A program made the position numbers and the translations under genes. DNA of 32,760 bases from contig JAKFEP010000172.1 of the NCBI GenBank assembly GCA_036675645.1, positions 1 to 32,760 on the forward strand, in the 5' to 3' direction. The first letter of the stretch is position 1. Each line of letters begins with the position of its first letter. Source of the DNA: Methylotenera_A sp036675645. GTDB taxonomy: Bacteria; Pseudomonadota; Gammaproteobacteria; Burkholderiales; Methylophilaceae. Below the pieces are notes generated by a model that saw only the letters and a program-made list of their open reading frames with translations, was not told the origin of the DNA and searched no databases. Below, piece after piece: positions 24,919-32,760 of the stretch.

Positions 24919-25749
24919 CTATTTATTTAAATCTTGCTCCCATGCATTGCCATACACTTTACCGTTGCGCGATAAAATAAACATTTGATACATGCTGGTC
25001 ACCCACATAAAAGTAGATGCCAAGCTATAGCCAATGCCGCCAATGATAGTGAACCAGGCAAAACCAGGTGAAAGTTTAGTCAACCACCAAGATAGTATGT
25101 CGATGATTAAGAAACCAAATGGGAAAGCAATCGCCAGTATTTTCAATATTTTTGGCACGCCCACTGCAAAGCTAAAAATAAAGCCCATAAAGAAAAAGAT
25201 GAAGCTGATACCAAATAAATGGATATGGGAGACGCGAGTGAGGTTCTGAATACTTTCGCCTTCACCCGTGGCAGCCACCACTTGTACTTCTTCAAAGTTA
25301 TTAAAGTTGGGAATATTCGGCACTACGCTATGGCAAGACACGCAATTTTTGGCGAACACGTCTTTAAAATGCGCGTCCCAATCGGCCTTTGGCGCACCTT
25401 TACGTACCCATTGAATAATATCCGCGCGCGTTTCATCCGGCGCCATCGCCTTCATCGATCCATTTAACATGCTCTCTAGCTTGCTATGCGTTCTGTCGCC
25501 GTAGTAACTGTAAACGATATCGTTTTTAGATAAGCCAACTTTGCCATCGGCCATGCCGTGGGTAAGCATGATTTGCAACCCTGCCATGAGTAAGCCCACA
25601 CCAATCACCAACAAATAGCCAGCAAATAAGGCTTTGAGTGGTAAGGGTAAATTAGGTAAATTTAGCCAGCTTAAGTTTGCTGGGGCTGTTGTTGTAGCAG
25701 TTGTTTTTTTGTCTGTGGATTTGGTTGCAGGTTTTGGTGCGGCTTTCAT
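24919..25749 (-). CDS. Membrane protein with a periplasmic CxxCH haem-binding insert
   Basis: The 276-aa protein has a hydrophilic Lys/Thr/Pro-rich N-terminus, a first helix (39-63), a long loop (64-176) carrying CVSCH at 136-140, and three more helices (177-197, 200-222, 231-256). CVSCH in an exported loop is the covalent c-haem site, and M102 or a methionine elsewhere could be the axial ligand. It may be a membrane-bound electron-transfer or sensor protein. I recognise no named family with confidence. The N-terminus has no cleavable signal peptide. It is transcribed away from serB. Confidence 0.65.
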   Translation of the reverse strand: MKAAPKPATKSTDKKTTATTTAPANLSWLNLPNLPLPLKALFAGYLLVIGVGLLMAGLQIMLTHGMADGKVGLSKNDIVYSYYGDRTHSKLESMLNGSMKAMAPDETRADIIQWVRKGAPKADWDAHFKDVFAKNCVSCHSVVPNIPNFNNFEEVQVVAATGEGESIQNLTRVSHIHLFGISFIFFFMGFIFSFAVGVPKILKILAIAFPFGFLIIDILSWWLTKLSPGFAWFTIIGGIGYSLASTFMWVTSMYQMFILSRNGKVYGNAWEQDLNK

Positions 25750-25854
25750 GGTTTACTTTCGATACGGAATGTAAAAATCATAGCATTCAAAGATGAAATA
25801 ACAAAGTCAGCAGTCATTTTATTTAGATAAATACTGCCTATAAACCCTGAGTGA

Positions 25855-25881
25855 TTGCCAATAACAGGCCAATGCTATAAT
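25855..25881 (+). promoter_or_regulatory. Candidate serB promoter with extended -10
   Basis: TTGCCA (25855-25860) and a perfect TATAAT (25876-25881) are 15 bp apart. TG one base upstream of the -10 gives the extended TGnTATAAT form, which tolerates a weak or badly spaced -35. The serB ATG is 40 bp downstream. Confidence 0.5.
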
Positions 25882-25920
25882 CAGGTTTTAGCCACATTCT
25901 TTTATTTTAAGTAGGTTTTT

Positions 25921-26760
25921 ATGCGTTTAGTCATTCAAGGCCGTGCCATTGGCATGGCGCATCTCACTCATATTCACCGTCTCGTAGGCGGTAGTGCGCA
26001 ATTTATGCAAACTGCCGAACACGCTTATTACCTGCCCACCAATTTAACGGATGTCACAGAAGTTAAAGCTTTTTGTGCAGCGCAAAGCATTGATTGCGCT
26101 TTGGTGCCCGATGCACAACGCTTAAATCAAATTGGCTTGTGTGTGATGGATATGGACTCGACCTTGATTAACATCGAATGTATCGACGAAATTGCCGATA
26201 TGATGAGCTTGAAGCCACAGGTGTCAGCCATTACAGAAAGCGCAATGCGTGGTGAGCTGGACTTTGCGGCTAGCCTGACTAAACGTGTGGCCTTATTAAA
26301 AGGCCTGGATAAAATTGCGTTAAACCGCGTGATTGACGAGCGCCTGCAACCTAACCCTGGCGCAGTGGAATGGATTGCTGCTTGTAAAGCGAATAACATT
26401 AAAACCATGGTGGTGTCTGGAGGGTTCACCTTATTTGCCAATCATGTAAAAGACTTGCTAGGGTTGGATTACGCGGTAGCGAATACGCTGGAAATTGTAA
26501 ATGGTAAGCTTACCGGGCAGGTGCTGGGCGATATTGTGGGTGCTGATCGTAAAGCTTTAGAGCTATTGAAGTTGCGTGAAACTTTGAGCTTAAGATTTGA
26601 CCAGACGATTGCCGTTGGTGATGGTGCCAATGACCTGAAAATGATGAAAGTAGCTGGGGTGAGCGTAGCCTACCACGCAAAACCTATCGTACAACAACAA
26701 GCCACTTATGCCTTAAATTTTAACGGCTTAGATGGCATCATCAATTTACTTACCGCCTAA
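25921..26760 (+). CDS. serB: Phosphoserine phosphatase
   Basis: The 279-aa HAD-family enzyme removes phosphate from phosphoserine, the last step of serine synthesis. The nucleophile motif is DMDSTLINIECIDEIA, motif II is VVSGGFT, and motif IV is VGDGANDLKMM. The first about 75 residues form the small N-terminal region usual in SerB. TAGG precedes the ATG by 5 nt. It converges on the DUF455 gene with only a 10-bp gap and no visible terminator between them. In serine-cycle methylotrophs serine is central, but RuMP organisms also need it for biosynthesis. Confidence 0.95.
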   Translation: MRLVIQGRAIGMAHLTHIHRLVGGSAQFMQTAEHAYYLPTNLTDVTEVKAFCAAQSIDCALVPDAQRLNQIGLCVMDMDSTLINIECIDEIADMMSLKPQVSAITESAMRGELDFAASLTKRVALLKGLDKIALNRVIDERLQPNPGAVEWIAACKANNIKTMVVSGGFTLFANHVKDLLGLDYAVANTLEIVNGKLTGQVLGDIVGADRKALELLKLRETLSLRFDQTIAVGDGANDLKMMKVAGVSVAYHAKPIVQQQATYALNFNGLDGIINLLTA

Positions 26761-26770
26761 TTTATTTGCC

Positions 26771-27559
26771 CTAAAGTATAGCCAATTCAGCCTCACTAAA
26801 TCCAGCGAGTCTTCTCGCTTCAAGATTAAATGGCGGTTTTAATTTTGGCGCGCTATATTGTTGGCATAAGTGCTTAAAGGTAGTAATGGGTTCTAACTTT
26901 CGCTCATTACAAAGCCAGTTAAACCAGTAGTTACCAATGGCGACATGACCAATCTCATCGCGCAGGATAATATCTAAAATCCCAGCCATTTTTAAATCGC
27001 CTATCTGCGCAAATTTATTACGTAGTGCGGGGCTGGCATCCAGGCCTCGTGCTTCCAAGGTGCGCGGCACTAAGGCCATGCGTGCCAGTACATCATTTTT
27101 GGTTCTGTCGACCATTTCCCACAAGCTGTTGTGGCCACTAAAGCTGCCGTATTCATATCCCAACGTTTTCAAATGCGCGTTTAGCAGTGAAAAGTGATAA
27201 GCCTCTTCAACTGCCACTTTTAGCCAATCGGTGTAATAATTTTTTGGCATATGGTCAAATCGCCAAATCGCATCTAGTGCCAGATTAATGGCATTGAATT
27301 CAATATGGGTGAGGGCGTGAATCAATGCCGCGCGGCCCTCTGCTGTGCGCATGCTACGCTTAGGTAAGCTTAGTGGCGCGACCAATTCAGGTTTGCTTGG
27401 TCTGCCGGGGATGGTGCTCATGATGGCCTGAGAGGCACATATATGTTGACCTGCAGTAATGCTTAAGCTAAGCGTTTTTAACGCTAAAACACCATTTGCT
27501 TTAACCTCTGCCTCAGTTTCACATAGCCAGTGCAGAGCGCTCTGTCGAAGTTCATTCAT
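26771..27559 (-). CDS. DUF455 ferritin-like protein
   Basis: The 262-aa protein matches DUF455, a ferritin-like di-iron fold, by its conserved acidic/histidine helices: HIEFNAINLALDAIWRFDHMP, EEAYHFSLLNAHL and ILRDEIGHVAIGNYW. The repeated E..H pattern could bind two metal ions. The function of the family is not established; relatives include tRNA-(MiaE-like) hydroxylases. The start ATG at 27559 has GGA 4-5 nt upstream. It has no signal peptide, unlike the exported proteins encoded just upstream, so it may be a separate transcription unit. Confidence 0.85.
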   Translation of the reverse strand: MNELRQSALHWLCETEAEVKANGVLALKTLSLSITAGQHICASQAIMSTIPGRPSKPELVAPLSLPKRSMRTAEGRAALIHALTHIEFNAINLALDAIWRFDHMPKNYYTDWLKVAVEEAYHFSLLNAHLKTLGYEYGSFSGHNSLWEMVDRTKNDVLARMALVPRTLEARGLDASPALRNKFAQIGDLKMAGILDIILRDEIGHVAIGNYWFNWLCNERKLEPITTFKHLCQQYSAPKLKPPFNLEARRLAGFSEAELAIL

Positions 27560-27619
27560 TCCAGTAATTCCGTTAAAGAATCAAGAATAACAAGGCAGAG
27601 CGCCGCAGATAGTACGCCG

Positions 27620-28501
27620 TTATTGTTGGTTGTTAAGCGGAATAAAATCCAACTCGCCTGCCTTCATGTCAGGCACCATTAAATAAGCTTCATCCTTAGT
27701 GATGGCAATATCTGCAGCCGCTTGATAACCATCTTTCAGCAGGGTTACATCACCTTTGGTGTTAATGCTGAATACCTTGCCATTTTTCCAGTCACTTACA
27801 TACATGGCGCCATTGGAATTGTGTACCACGCCATCGCCACCACCAAAGCCTTCAGCGATGTCCGTCAGCGCCTGTGTTTTCTGGTTAAAGGTATATAAGA
27901 CACCAGAAGTGAAATCAACGTAAATCAGCACGTCACCGGTGTCATCTGCCAGCAAGCCATTCGGCGCCATAACGCGTGCATCTTGTTTGCCATCGATTAG
28001 CAACTTAACTTGTCCATTCGCATCGATTTTATAAATGATGCCGCCTTTCCCTGTGCCCATGTCACCAGTGTCAGATAGATATAAATTACCTTGTGGATCG
28101 GCTTCCAAATCGTTGAAAAATTGTGGTGTCACTGGGAATGCAACTGTCGCAACAAATACACTGGCTTTGCCATCAGGCGTAATTTTTATGATTTTGTTTT
28201 TATCAGCCACAAACAGATTTTCACCAACCATCGCCAAACCTTTCGGGTCATCCAAGCCCTTAGTAAAAATTGAGGTTTTACCAGCAGTGTCAACAACGGT
28301 AATTTGACCATCACCATCTTTGTCAAATTCGCCTATTTCTGAAATGAAAATTCGTCCATCTTTGGCTTGCACAACAGATTCAGGCGTCTTTAAGCCAGTG
28401 ATTTTTTGTCTTGGGGTGTTTAGCGAATCTTTCGTTTGGGTAGCACATCCAACGCTAGTCAAGGTGGTTGCGATTGCAAATGCGGTAATTAAGCTTTTCA
28501 T
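27620..28501 (-). CDS. SMP-30/NHL-type beta-propeller lipoprotein
   Basis: The 293-aa protein starts with a lipoprotein signal ending in the lipobox TSVGC (Cys19). The rest is a repeated beta-propeller in the SMP-30/gluconolactonase or NHL style, with ISEIGEFDKDGDGQI, DLEADPQGNLYLSDTGD and GAMYVSDWKNGKVFSI. The DKDGDGQ segment resembles a calcium-binding loop. Possible roles are lactone hydrolysis or ligand binding in the periplasm; no catalytic set can be confirmed by eye. AAGGTAG lies about 8 nt before the ATG. It is the last gene of the exported block. Confidence 0.8.
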   Translation of the reverse strand: MKSLITAFAIATTLTSVGCATQTKDSLNTPRQKITGLKTPESVVQAKDGRIFISEIGEFDKDGDGQITVVDTAGKTSIFTKGLDDPKGLAMVGENLFVADKNKIIKITPDGKASVFVATVAFPVTPQFFNDLEADPQGNLYLSDTGDMGTGKGGIIYKIDANGQVKLLIDGKQDARVMAPNGLLADDTGDVLIYVDFTSGVLYTFNQKTQALTDIAEGFGGGDGVVHNSNGAMYVSDWKNGKVFSINTKGDVTLLKDGYQAAADIAITKDEAYLMVPDMKAGELDFIPLNNQQ

Positions 28502-28525
28502 ATATGTGGCTACCTTTATGTAATG

Positions 28526-29128
28526 TTAATAATAAAATTTGGCGGCTGGCAGGGTATCTAATGCGTCACAAATGCTTCTGAGGTTGCCAATATTGGCATT
28601 GTCCATTTTGGCTTTGTCTAATGTAGCCAAAAACGCTTTATCTGTTTCCAATTTTTTAATCACTTTATCCATGGCTTTGGTATAGGCTTTTTCCATAGAG
28701 TAATCTGGCTTAATACCTAAATCACCAATTTGCTGTGCTTGTTTTTTAATCACAGTCAGTGAATTTTCATAGGTCGGTTGTTCAGTGCCTTTTACATAGG
28801 CGCGCGCAATAATCTCACCGTGGAACACGCGCACTTGTGGATTGTAAAACATATGTGGCTCTAATAACACCACCACGTTGGCGGGCTCATTGCAATCGCT
28901 CACATAGGCAAAACGTTTAATCAGTGCTTGACGCGCTGCTTTCTCGGCTAACGGACCCTTCATATGCCAAACATCTAAATAAGGGTGTAGTAGACGCACT
29001 GGGTGTTCATAATGGGTTTTGCCGATATGCATAGCAATGCTGCCCGGCAACTTGATTGGCGTCGTTTCGGCATGTGCAACAATGGAAAATACGAGGGTTA
29101 ACACGAGGATAAAGAACAATTTTTGCAT
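28526..29128 (-). CDS. Exported protein of unknown function
   Basis: The 200-aa protein has a Sec signal peptide (cleavage after AHA at residue 20). The mature part is soluble, with two cysteines (SDCNEPAN and RSICDAL) that could form a disulfide, and a helical Lys-rich C-terminal half. I do not recognise a family. It lies between two beta-propeller genes, 24 bp and 45 bp from its neighbours, so it probably belongs to their transcript and works in the periplasm. Confidence 0.7.
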   Translation of the reverse strand: MQKLFFILVLTLVFSIVAHAETTPIKLPGSIAMHIGKTHYEHPVRLLHPYLDVWHMKGPLAEKAARQALIKRFAYVSDCNEPANVVVLLEPHMFYNPQVRVFHGEIIARAYVKGTEQPTYENSLTVIKKQAQQIGDLGIKPDYSMEKAYTKAMDKVIKKLETDKAFLATLDKAKMDNANIGNLRSICDALDTLPAAKFYY

Positions 29129-29173
29129 GTGATGTTTTTTTAGGTTTAAGCGCTGATGGTCAAAGTGTGTTGG

Positions 29174-30376
29174 TTATTTTGCTTTATAGTGGATGCGGTA
29201 GATATAATTTGTGCGGTCATCTGATACATATAATGCACCGTCTGGGCCTGTAACCACATCAACCGGCCGGCCCCAAGCATCACTTTTAGCATTATTAAGC
29301 CAGCCAGTCGCAAAGTCTACGACTTCCACTGGGCTGTCGCCTTTAAATTTTACGCGTATTAGCTTGTAACCACTTAATTCCTTACGGTTCCAGGAGCCAT
29401 GTAATGCAACGATGGCATCGTCTTTATACTCGGCTGGAAAATTGGTTTTGTCTAAAAACGTTACCCCGATCGGGGTAGAGTGTGAGGTAAAGGTGATGGC
29501 GGGCGCGCTGGTCGTTTTGCAAAAACCGGCTTCACCTACAAAGTTTGGGTCCTCGAATTGATATTTAATATTACTTGGGTCTGCCCAGCAATGCGGCCAG
29601 CCATAATGCTTGCCTGGTTCAATTTTATTAAAATGTTCGGGCGGCAGTTCATCATTCACTTTGCCGCTTTTTTTGTCGCTACGCATATCAGCGCCGTTAT
29701 TGGTAGCAAACATGGCCCCCGTTTTAGGGTGCCAAGCAAAGCCTTGGCTGTTGCGCAAGCCGCGCGCCCAGATAGGGTTTGGCGCGTGGCGGCCTACTGT
29801 TTCTAATGCGCCAGCGGGTTTACCATCTAGTGTGTATCTTAAAATTGTTGCGCGCAGCGGATCGCTTTCTCTGCATACATTGCAGCTAGAACCCACGTTA
29901 AGATACAAGTGGTTATCTGGCCCCAGTTTAATCGTCTTAACGGTATGACCCCCGGTGGGAAGCCTGCTAATAAGAGGCTGCGGGGCAGACCATTTCTCTT
30001 TGTCTTTTGTTAATTTAACCACGCCATCCTGGTTGGCTACCAGTAAGTCATCTCCTATAAATGCCAATCCATTGGGCGCATCGAATGCACTGGAAACCAA
30101 AACAGCTGCTTCTGCAATCCCGTCTTTATTGGTATCTGGCAACATCACCACTTGGTCACTTTTGCCTAAAGATGCAAATAAATTCCCTGTTTTATCAAAT
30201 GCCAGCATGCGCGGCGGAGTCTCTAATTTGGCATATATGTTGATTTCAAAGCCAGCGGGCAAGTTAAGATTGAGCACACTCGGCGGCTCGGCTGCGCTTG
30301 CACAACTGAGCGTAGAGAGGCTGCAAAAAGCCAGTTGAGTATAGGTACTAAGCTTATAAAAGATTGTTTCGAACAT
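29174..30376 (-). CDS. Sorbosone dehydrogenase-like PQQ-type beta-propeller protein
   Basis: The 400-aa protein has an N-terminal export signal (cleavage near ASA at about 28-29) and a six-bladed propeller of the glucose/sorbosone dehydrogenase type. Recognisable pieces are LPAGFEINIYAKLETPPRMLAF, LGPDNHLYLNVGSSCNVCRE, WARGLRNSQGFAWHP, HYGWPHCWADP and the C-terminal RPVDVVTGPDGALYVSDD. Family members oxidise sugars or aldehydes in the periplasm with PQQ; the substrate here cannot be predicted. CNVC lacks the histidine of a haem site. GAGGT lies 6 nt before the ATG at 30376. It starts 9 bp after fccB, so one transcript is likely. Confidence 0.87.
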   Translation of the reverse strand: MFETIFYKLSTYTQLAFCSLSTLSCASAAEPPSVLNLNLPAGFEINIYAKLETPPRMLAFDKTGNLFASLGKSDQVVMLPDTNKDGIAEAAVLVSSAFDAPNGLAFIGDDLLVANQDGVVKLTKDKEKWSAPQPLISRLPTGGHTVKTIKLGPDNHLYLNVGSSCNVCRESDPLRATILRYTLDGKPAGALETVGRHAPNPIWARGLRNSQGFAWHPKTGAMFATNNGADMRSDKKSGKVNDELPPEHFNKIEPGKHYGWPHCWADPSNIKYQFEDPNFVGEAGFCKTTSAPAITFTSHSTPIGVTFLDKTNFPAEYKDDAIVALHGSWNRKELSGYKLIRVKFKGDSPVEVVDFATGWLNNAKSDAWGRPVDVVTGPDGALYVSDDRTNYIYRIHYKAK

Positions 30377-30385
30377 ATTGCTACC

Positions 30386-31669
30386 TCAAGTAAGCACATC
30401 TGACCAGATATTGGCTGCCCATGCCTGTGCGTAATCGCCTTCTTGCACCGAAGGTTTTAGCGATACGCCACCACCTTCTGCAACAATCATAATTTTTTTG
30501 TTGGGATCGTATCGGTAAACCGTGGCCACGTGCATCGCCTCTTTATCACTGACAAAACTGTAGCAAGTGTTGGCAAATACAGGCGCTGGGTCTGGCCCAC
30601 GATTTAACATCAGCTCCACAATGGCGCTGGCACAGATGCGCGCTTGATTGGTGGCCAAGTGTGCCGATTTTGGCAAATTGCTGTCAATGGCGTCACCAAT
30701 CACATGGATGCCGGGTACCACGGTTGACTCGTAAGTAATAAAACTCACTTCGCACCAGCGATTATCGGCGTTATCCACCCCTGCTAATTGTGCAGGTTTT
30801 CCGGCGCGTTGTGGCGGAATGATATTCAACACATCGCCGCTGACTGTTTCAAAATCCGTCTTCACCGTTTTAGTTTTAACATCTACTTCTGCGATGATAT
30901 TGTTGGGACGGTAATCCACTATACCAGGGTACATCTCTGCCCACACCTTCGTAAACAGGCCTTTTTTAGAAGTTATTTCAGGATTGGCATCCAGCACAAT
31001 GATTTTGCTTTTTGGCTTATGTGCTTTCAGGTAACTGGCCACTTGGCATACGCGCTCGTAAGGCCCAGGCGGGCAACGATAAGGGGCGCGTGGTACGTTG
31101 ATTACAAACACGCCGCCATCAGGCATCGCTTCGAGTTGTTTACGCAGGTTCACGGTTTGCCAGCCGGCCTTCCACGCATGCGGAATTTCTTGCTGCGCGG
31201 TTTCCAGGTTAGGCAATGTGCCATACATAAAATCAACCCCTGGGGCGATTATCAGGCGATCATAATGCATTTCGCCGCGCTTCATTTTTACTTTTTTGTT
31301 AGCGGCATCAATCGCCGTTACTTCATCGCTAATCCAAGTCACACCATGATTTTTTTGTACTAAATCGTAACCAAACGTCAGGTCGTGAATTGTTTTGCTA
31401 CCGCCCAGCACTAAGTTACTCAGCGGGCATGAAACAAATTGGCTAGATTTTTCAATGACAACGACTTCGATATTGCCAGCACTCCACATCCGAATATACT
31501 TGGCCGCCGTCAGACCTGCATAGCCGCCGCCGATAATCACCACGCGGCCGATACTGTTGGCATTTTTCTTGTTAACGCCTGCGCAACTTACAAGCAGGGT
31601 AGGGGCAAGGCTGGCAACAGCTGCCCCCAAACCGGTCTTAATAAAGTCTCGTCGTTTAACGTTATTCAT
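30386..31669 (-). CDS. fccB: Flavocytochrome c sulfide dehydrogenase, flavoprotein subunit (FccB-like)
   Basis: The 427-aa protein begins with a twin-arginine signal (RRDFIK) that also contains a possible lipobox (LLVSC, Cys29). The FAD-binding motif is VVIIGGGYAGLTAAKYIR (43-60). The Cys199-to-Cys208 segment, PYRCPPGPYERVC, is characteristic of FccB/SoxF. VSCPLSNLVLGG and a late FANTCYSF are further landmarks; C199 and the late cysteine would be the redox disulfide. It oxidises sulfide to polysulfide or sulfur and passes electrons to the cytochrome subunit encoded upstream, with which it overlaps by 8 nt. Other sulfur substrates cannot be excluded. Confidence 0.9.
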   Translation of the reverse strand: MNNVKRRDFIKTGLGAAVASLAPTLLVSCAGVNKKNANSIGRVVIIGGGYAGLTAAKYIRMWSAGNIEVVVIEKSSQFVSCPLSNLVLGGSKTIHDLTFGYDLVQKNHGVTWISDEVTAIDAANKKVKMKRGEMHYDRLIIAPGVDFMYGTLPNLETAQQEIPHAWKAGWQTVNLRKQLEAMPDGGVFVINVPRAPYRCPPGPYERVCQVASYLKAHKPKSKIIVLDANPEITSKKGLFTKVWAEMYPGIVDYRPNNIIAEVDVKTKTVKTDFETVSGDVLNIIPPQRAGKPAQLAGVDNADNRWCEVSFITYESTVVPGIHVIGDAIDSNLPKSAHLATNQARICASAIVELMLNRGPDPAPVFANTCYSFVSDKEAMHVATVYRYDPNKKIMIVAEGGGVSLKPSVQEGDYAQAWAANIWSDVLT

Positions 31670-32042
31670 GATGCGCTTTTAATGTTTGCGCTTTGGGCAC
31701 ATGGCCAGGCACACGATTTTGTTTTGAGAAATAATCGGCCAGCAAATTTATTTCGTCTGTAGTTAAACCTTTGGCGTGACGGTGCATGACCGTTGCCGGG
31801 CGGCTACCCTCTTTAAACGAAAGCATTTGTGCCGTGAAGTAAGCGCCATCCATGCCAGCCAGTTCTGCATTGCCGCTGATGGCATTGCCGTTGCTGCCAT
31901 GACAGGCTGCGCATGAAGCGGCTAATGTGCGAATGTGGGGGGTGCTGTTGAGCGTTTCGGTAGAACTAATCACCTCAGCTGCGTGAACAATTGAGGTGAT
32001 TATTGTTAGGACAGACAAACCAATAAATATTGAATATTTCAT
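31662..32042 (-). CDS. Class I c-type cytochrome, probable FccA-like subunit
   Basis: The 126-aa protein has a Sec signal peptide (cleavage near VHA, residue 21) and a single haem site, CAACH at 44-48. The methionine in RPATVMHRHAKGLT (M86) is the likely axial ligand, and this block is typical of sulfide dehydrogenase cytochromes. It ends 8 bp inside fccB, so the two are translationally coupled and probably form a heterodimer. It is about half the length of the diheme FccA of phototrophs, as in monohaem types. The 100-bp stretch after the ankyrin gene (32043-32143) holds a TTTATTTACA direct repeat and no gene. Confidence 0.9.
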   Translation of the reverse strand: MKYSIFIGLSVLTIITSIVHAAEVISSTETLNSTPHIRTLAASCAACHGSNGNAISGNAELAGMDGAYFTAQMLSFKEGSRPATVMHRHAKGLTTDEINLLADYFSKQNRVPGHVPKAQTLKAHHE

Positions 32043-32143
32043 GGTGTTTTTATTCTAGCCTAAAGTATTATTTTAAGGACTTTTTGCGCCGCTACGTGCA
32101 TCCTAGGGTCACACGTTTTATTTACAAGTTTTTATTTACATGC

Positions 32144-32632
32144 CTACTCGAAGCATTTGCCTTCGGTACAGCCATCGTCTTTAACGCCCATTTCAGTGAG
32201 TGTTTTTACCATTTCTGTGTTTCCAACATCGCGGAAATAACGTATTAATGATACGTCGGCTTTCATTTTGACATTCACGTCAGCACCCTTACTGGCCAGA
32301 TATTTAGCTAAATCCATGTGACCATTTAGTACCGCTAAGTGAAAAGCCGTGTGGTATGCCACTGGGTGCATATAATTGATATCGGCGCCTTTACTCAACA
32401 GGTACTTCACCATTGCCATTTGACCTTTGTTAGAAGCCATCTGCAGTGGCGCCCAGCCAAAGAATTTTTCATTCACGATTTTTGGATCGGCTTTTACAAA
32501 CTTTTCCACAACTTTCATTTTGCCTTCAGTGATACCATCAGTAAGCTCTACTTGTTCGTCATCAGTAATCGCCAAGCTGTTGAGTGAAAAACTTAAAGCC
32601 AATATCGCAAATAATGTTTTTAATAGGGTCAT
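32144..32632 (-). CDS. Small exported ankyrin-repeat protein
   Basis: The 162-aa protein, counted from the ATG at 32632, has a signal peptide (about residues 1-21, ending NSLA). Three to four ankyrin repeats follow, for example FGWAPLQMASNKGQMAMVKYL and HTAFHLAVLNGHMDLAKYL. The C-terminus has two cysteines (DGCTEGKCFE). An in-frame GTG at 32722 would add 30 residues but destroy the signal peptide, so I reject it. It lies upstream of the cytochrome and flavoprotein genes, and may bind a periplasmic partner of that module. Confidence 0.85.
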   Translation of the reverse strand: MTLLKTLFAILALSFSLNSLAITDDEQVELTDGITEGKMKVVEKFVKADPKIVNEKFFGWAPLQMASNKGQMAMVKYLLSKGADINYMHPVAYHTAFHLAVLNGHMDLAKYLASKGADVNVKMKADVSLIRYFRDVGNTEMVKTLTEMGVKDDGCTEGKCFE

Positions 32633-32661
32633 GCTGTTTTTTCCTTTTTTATAAAACGCCT

Positions 32662-32760
32662 TTAGGCGATAAATTTTCTTGCATTGCGGAACATCCGCAT
32701 CCAAGGCGCATCTTCCAGCCACTCGTCAGGATACCACGAATGCTGTACCGAGCGGTATAC
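32662..32760 (-). CDS. C-terminal end of an unidentified protein (partial)
   Basis: Read on the minus strand, a frame open to the right edge ends in TAA at 32662-32664. The last 32 residues include QHSWYPDEWLEDAPWMRMFR and are unusually rich in Trp and acidic residues, which supports real coding. I cannot assign a family from this piece. It lies 30 bp before the ankyrin gene and could be the first visible gene of the exported block. Confidence 0.55.
   Translation of the reverse strand, partial: VYRSVQHSWYPDEWLEDAPWMRMFRNARKFIA

Noticed and set aside
30788..31363. 191-codon open frame on the plus strand
   Set aside because: It is antisense to fccB, has no recognisable domain or ribosome site, and its composition looks like a reverse-strand shadow.
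32633..32722. Longer ankyrin protein start at a GTG
   Set aside because: It would put 30 charged residues before a good signal peptide and overlap the neighbouring coding tail.

Overview
The window looks like chromosomal housekeeping DNA from a betaproteobacterium, most likely Methylophilaceae (Methylotenera-like). This rests on gene style and order, since there is no rRNA or marker gene to settle it. Supporting signs are moderate-to-low GC, a Gram-negative envelope gene set (lolC-lolD, msbA, lpxK, kdsB), the yqgE-yqgF-pyrR-pyrB-pyrC' cluster also known from Pseudomonas, a RibBX-type riboflavin enzyme, nadE-glnB, and a block of exported redox proteins. I see no phage, transposase, CRISPR array, tRNA or rRNA.

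Layout. 1-62 is the tail of a plus-strand gene ending at a bidirectional terminator. 134-7229 is read on the minus strand: an envelope pair (a membrane-anchored helix-hairpin-helix protein followed by an OmpA-domain protein), the pyrimidine cluster yqgE-yqgF-pyrR-pyrB-pyrC', and ribE-ribBX. 7365-18526 is read on the plus strand: a large PilZ-like protein behind a textbook sigma-54 promoter, lolC-lolD-comEC, then exbB-exbD-msbA-lpxK-trm112-kdsB (lipid A/LPS and envelope energisation). A strong terminator separates this from 18616-25749 on the minus strand: a small exported protein, a DUF486 membrane protein, ankyrin-nadE-glnB, sucC-sucD, and a membrane protein with a CxxCH site. serB (plus) converges on a DUF455 ferritin-like gene. 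From 27620 to the right edge the minus strand carries mostly exported proteins: flavocytochrome c sulfide dehydrogenase subunits, a sorbosone dehydrogenase-like beta-propeller, a periplasmic protein of unknown function, an SMP-30-like lipoprotein and an ankyrin protein.

How the genes work together. PyrR/PyrB/PyrC' serve pyrimidine synthesis, with PyrC' apparently a non-catalytic partner of aspartate transcarbamoylase. RibE and RibBX make riboflavin. MsbA, LpxK and KdsB supply lipid A and Kdo, and LolC/LolD release lipoproteins. NadE and PII (GlnB) link glutamine nitrogen to NAD synthesis and nitrogen signalling. SucCD is the TCA succinyl-CoA step. The right-hand block looks like a periplasmic oxidation module passing electrons to cytochrome c.

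The best leads are the sigma-54 promoter in front of the PilZ-like gene, the exported redox block, two proteins whose active sites have been lost (PyrC' and the RibBX C-terminal half), a coding-like gene remnant plus a repeat-like element downstream of glnB, and a possible tandem duplication at the nadE start. No clearly new multi-gene system is proven here.
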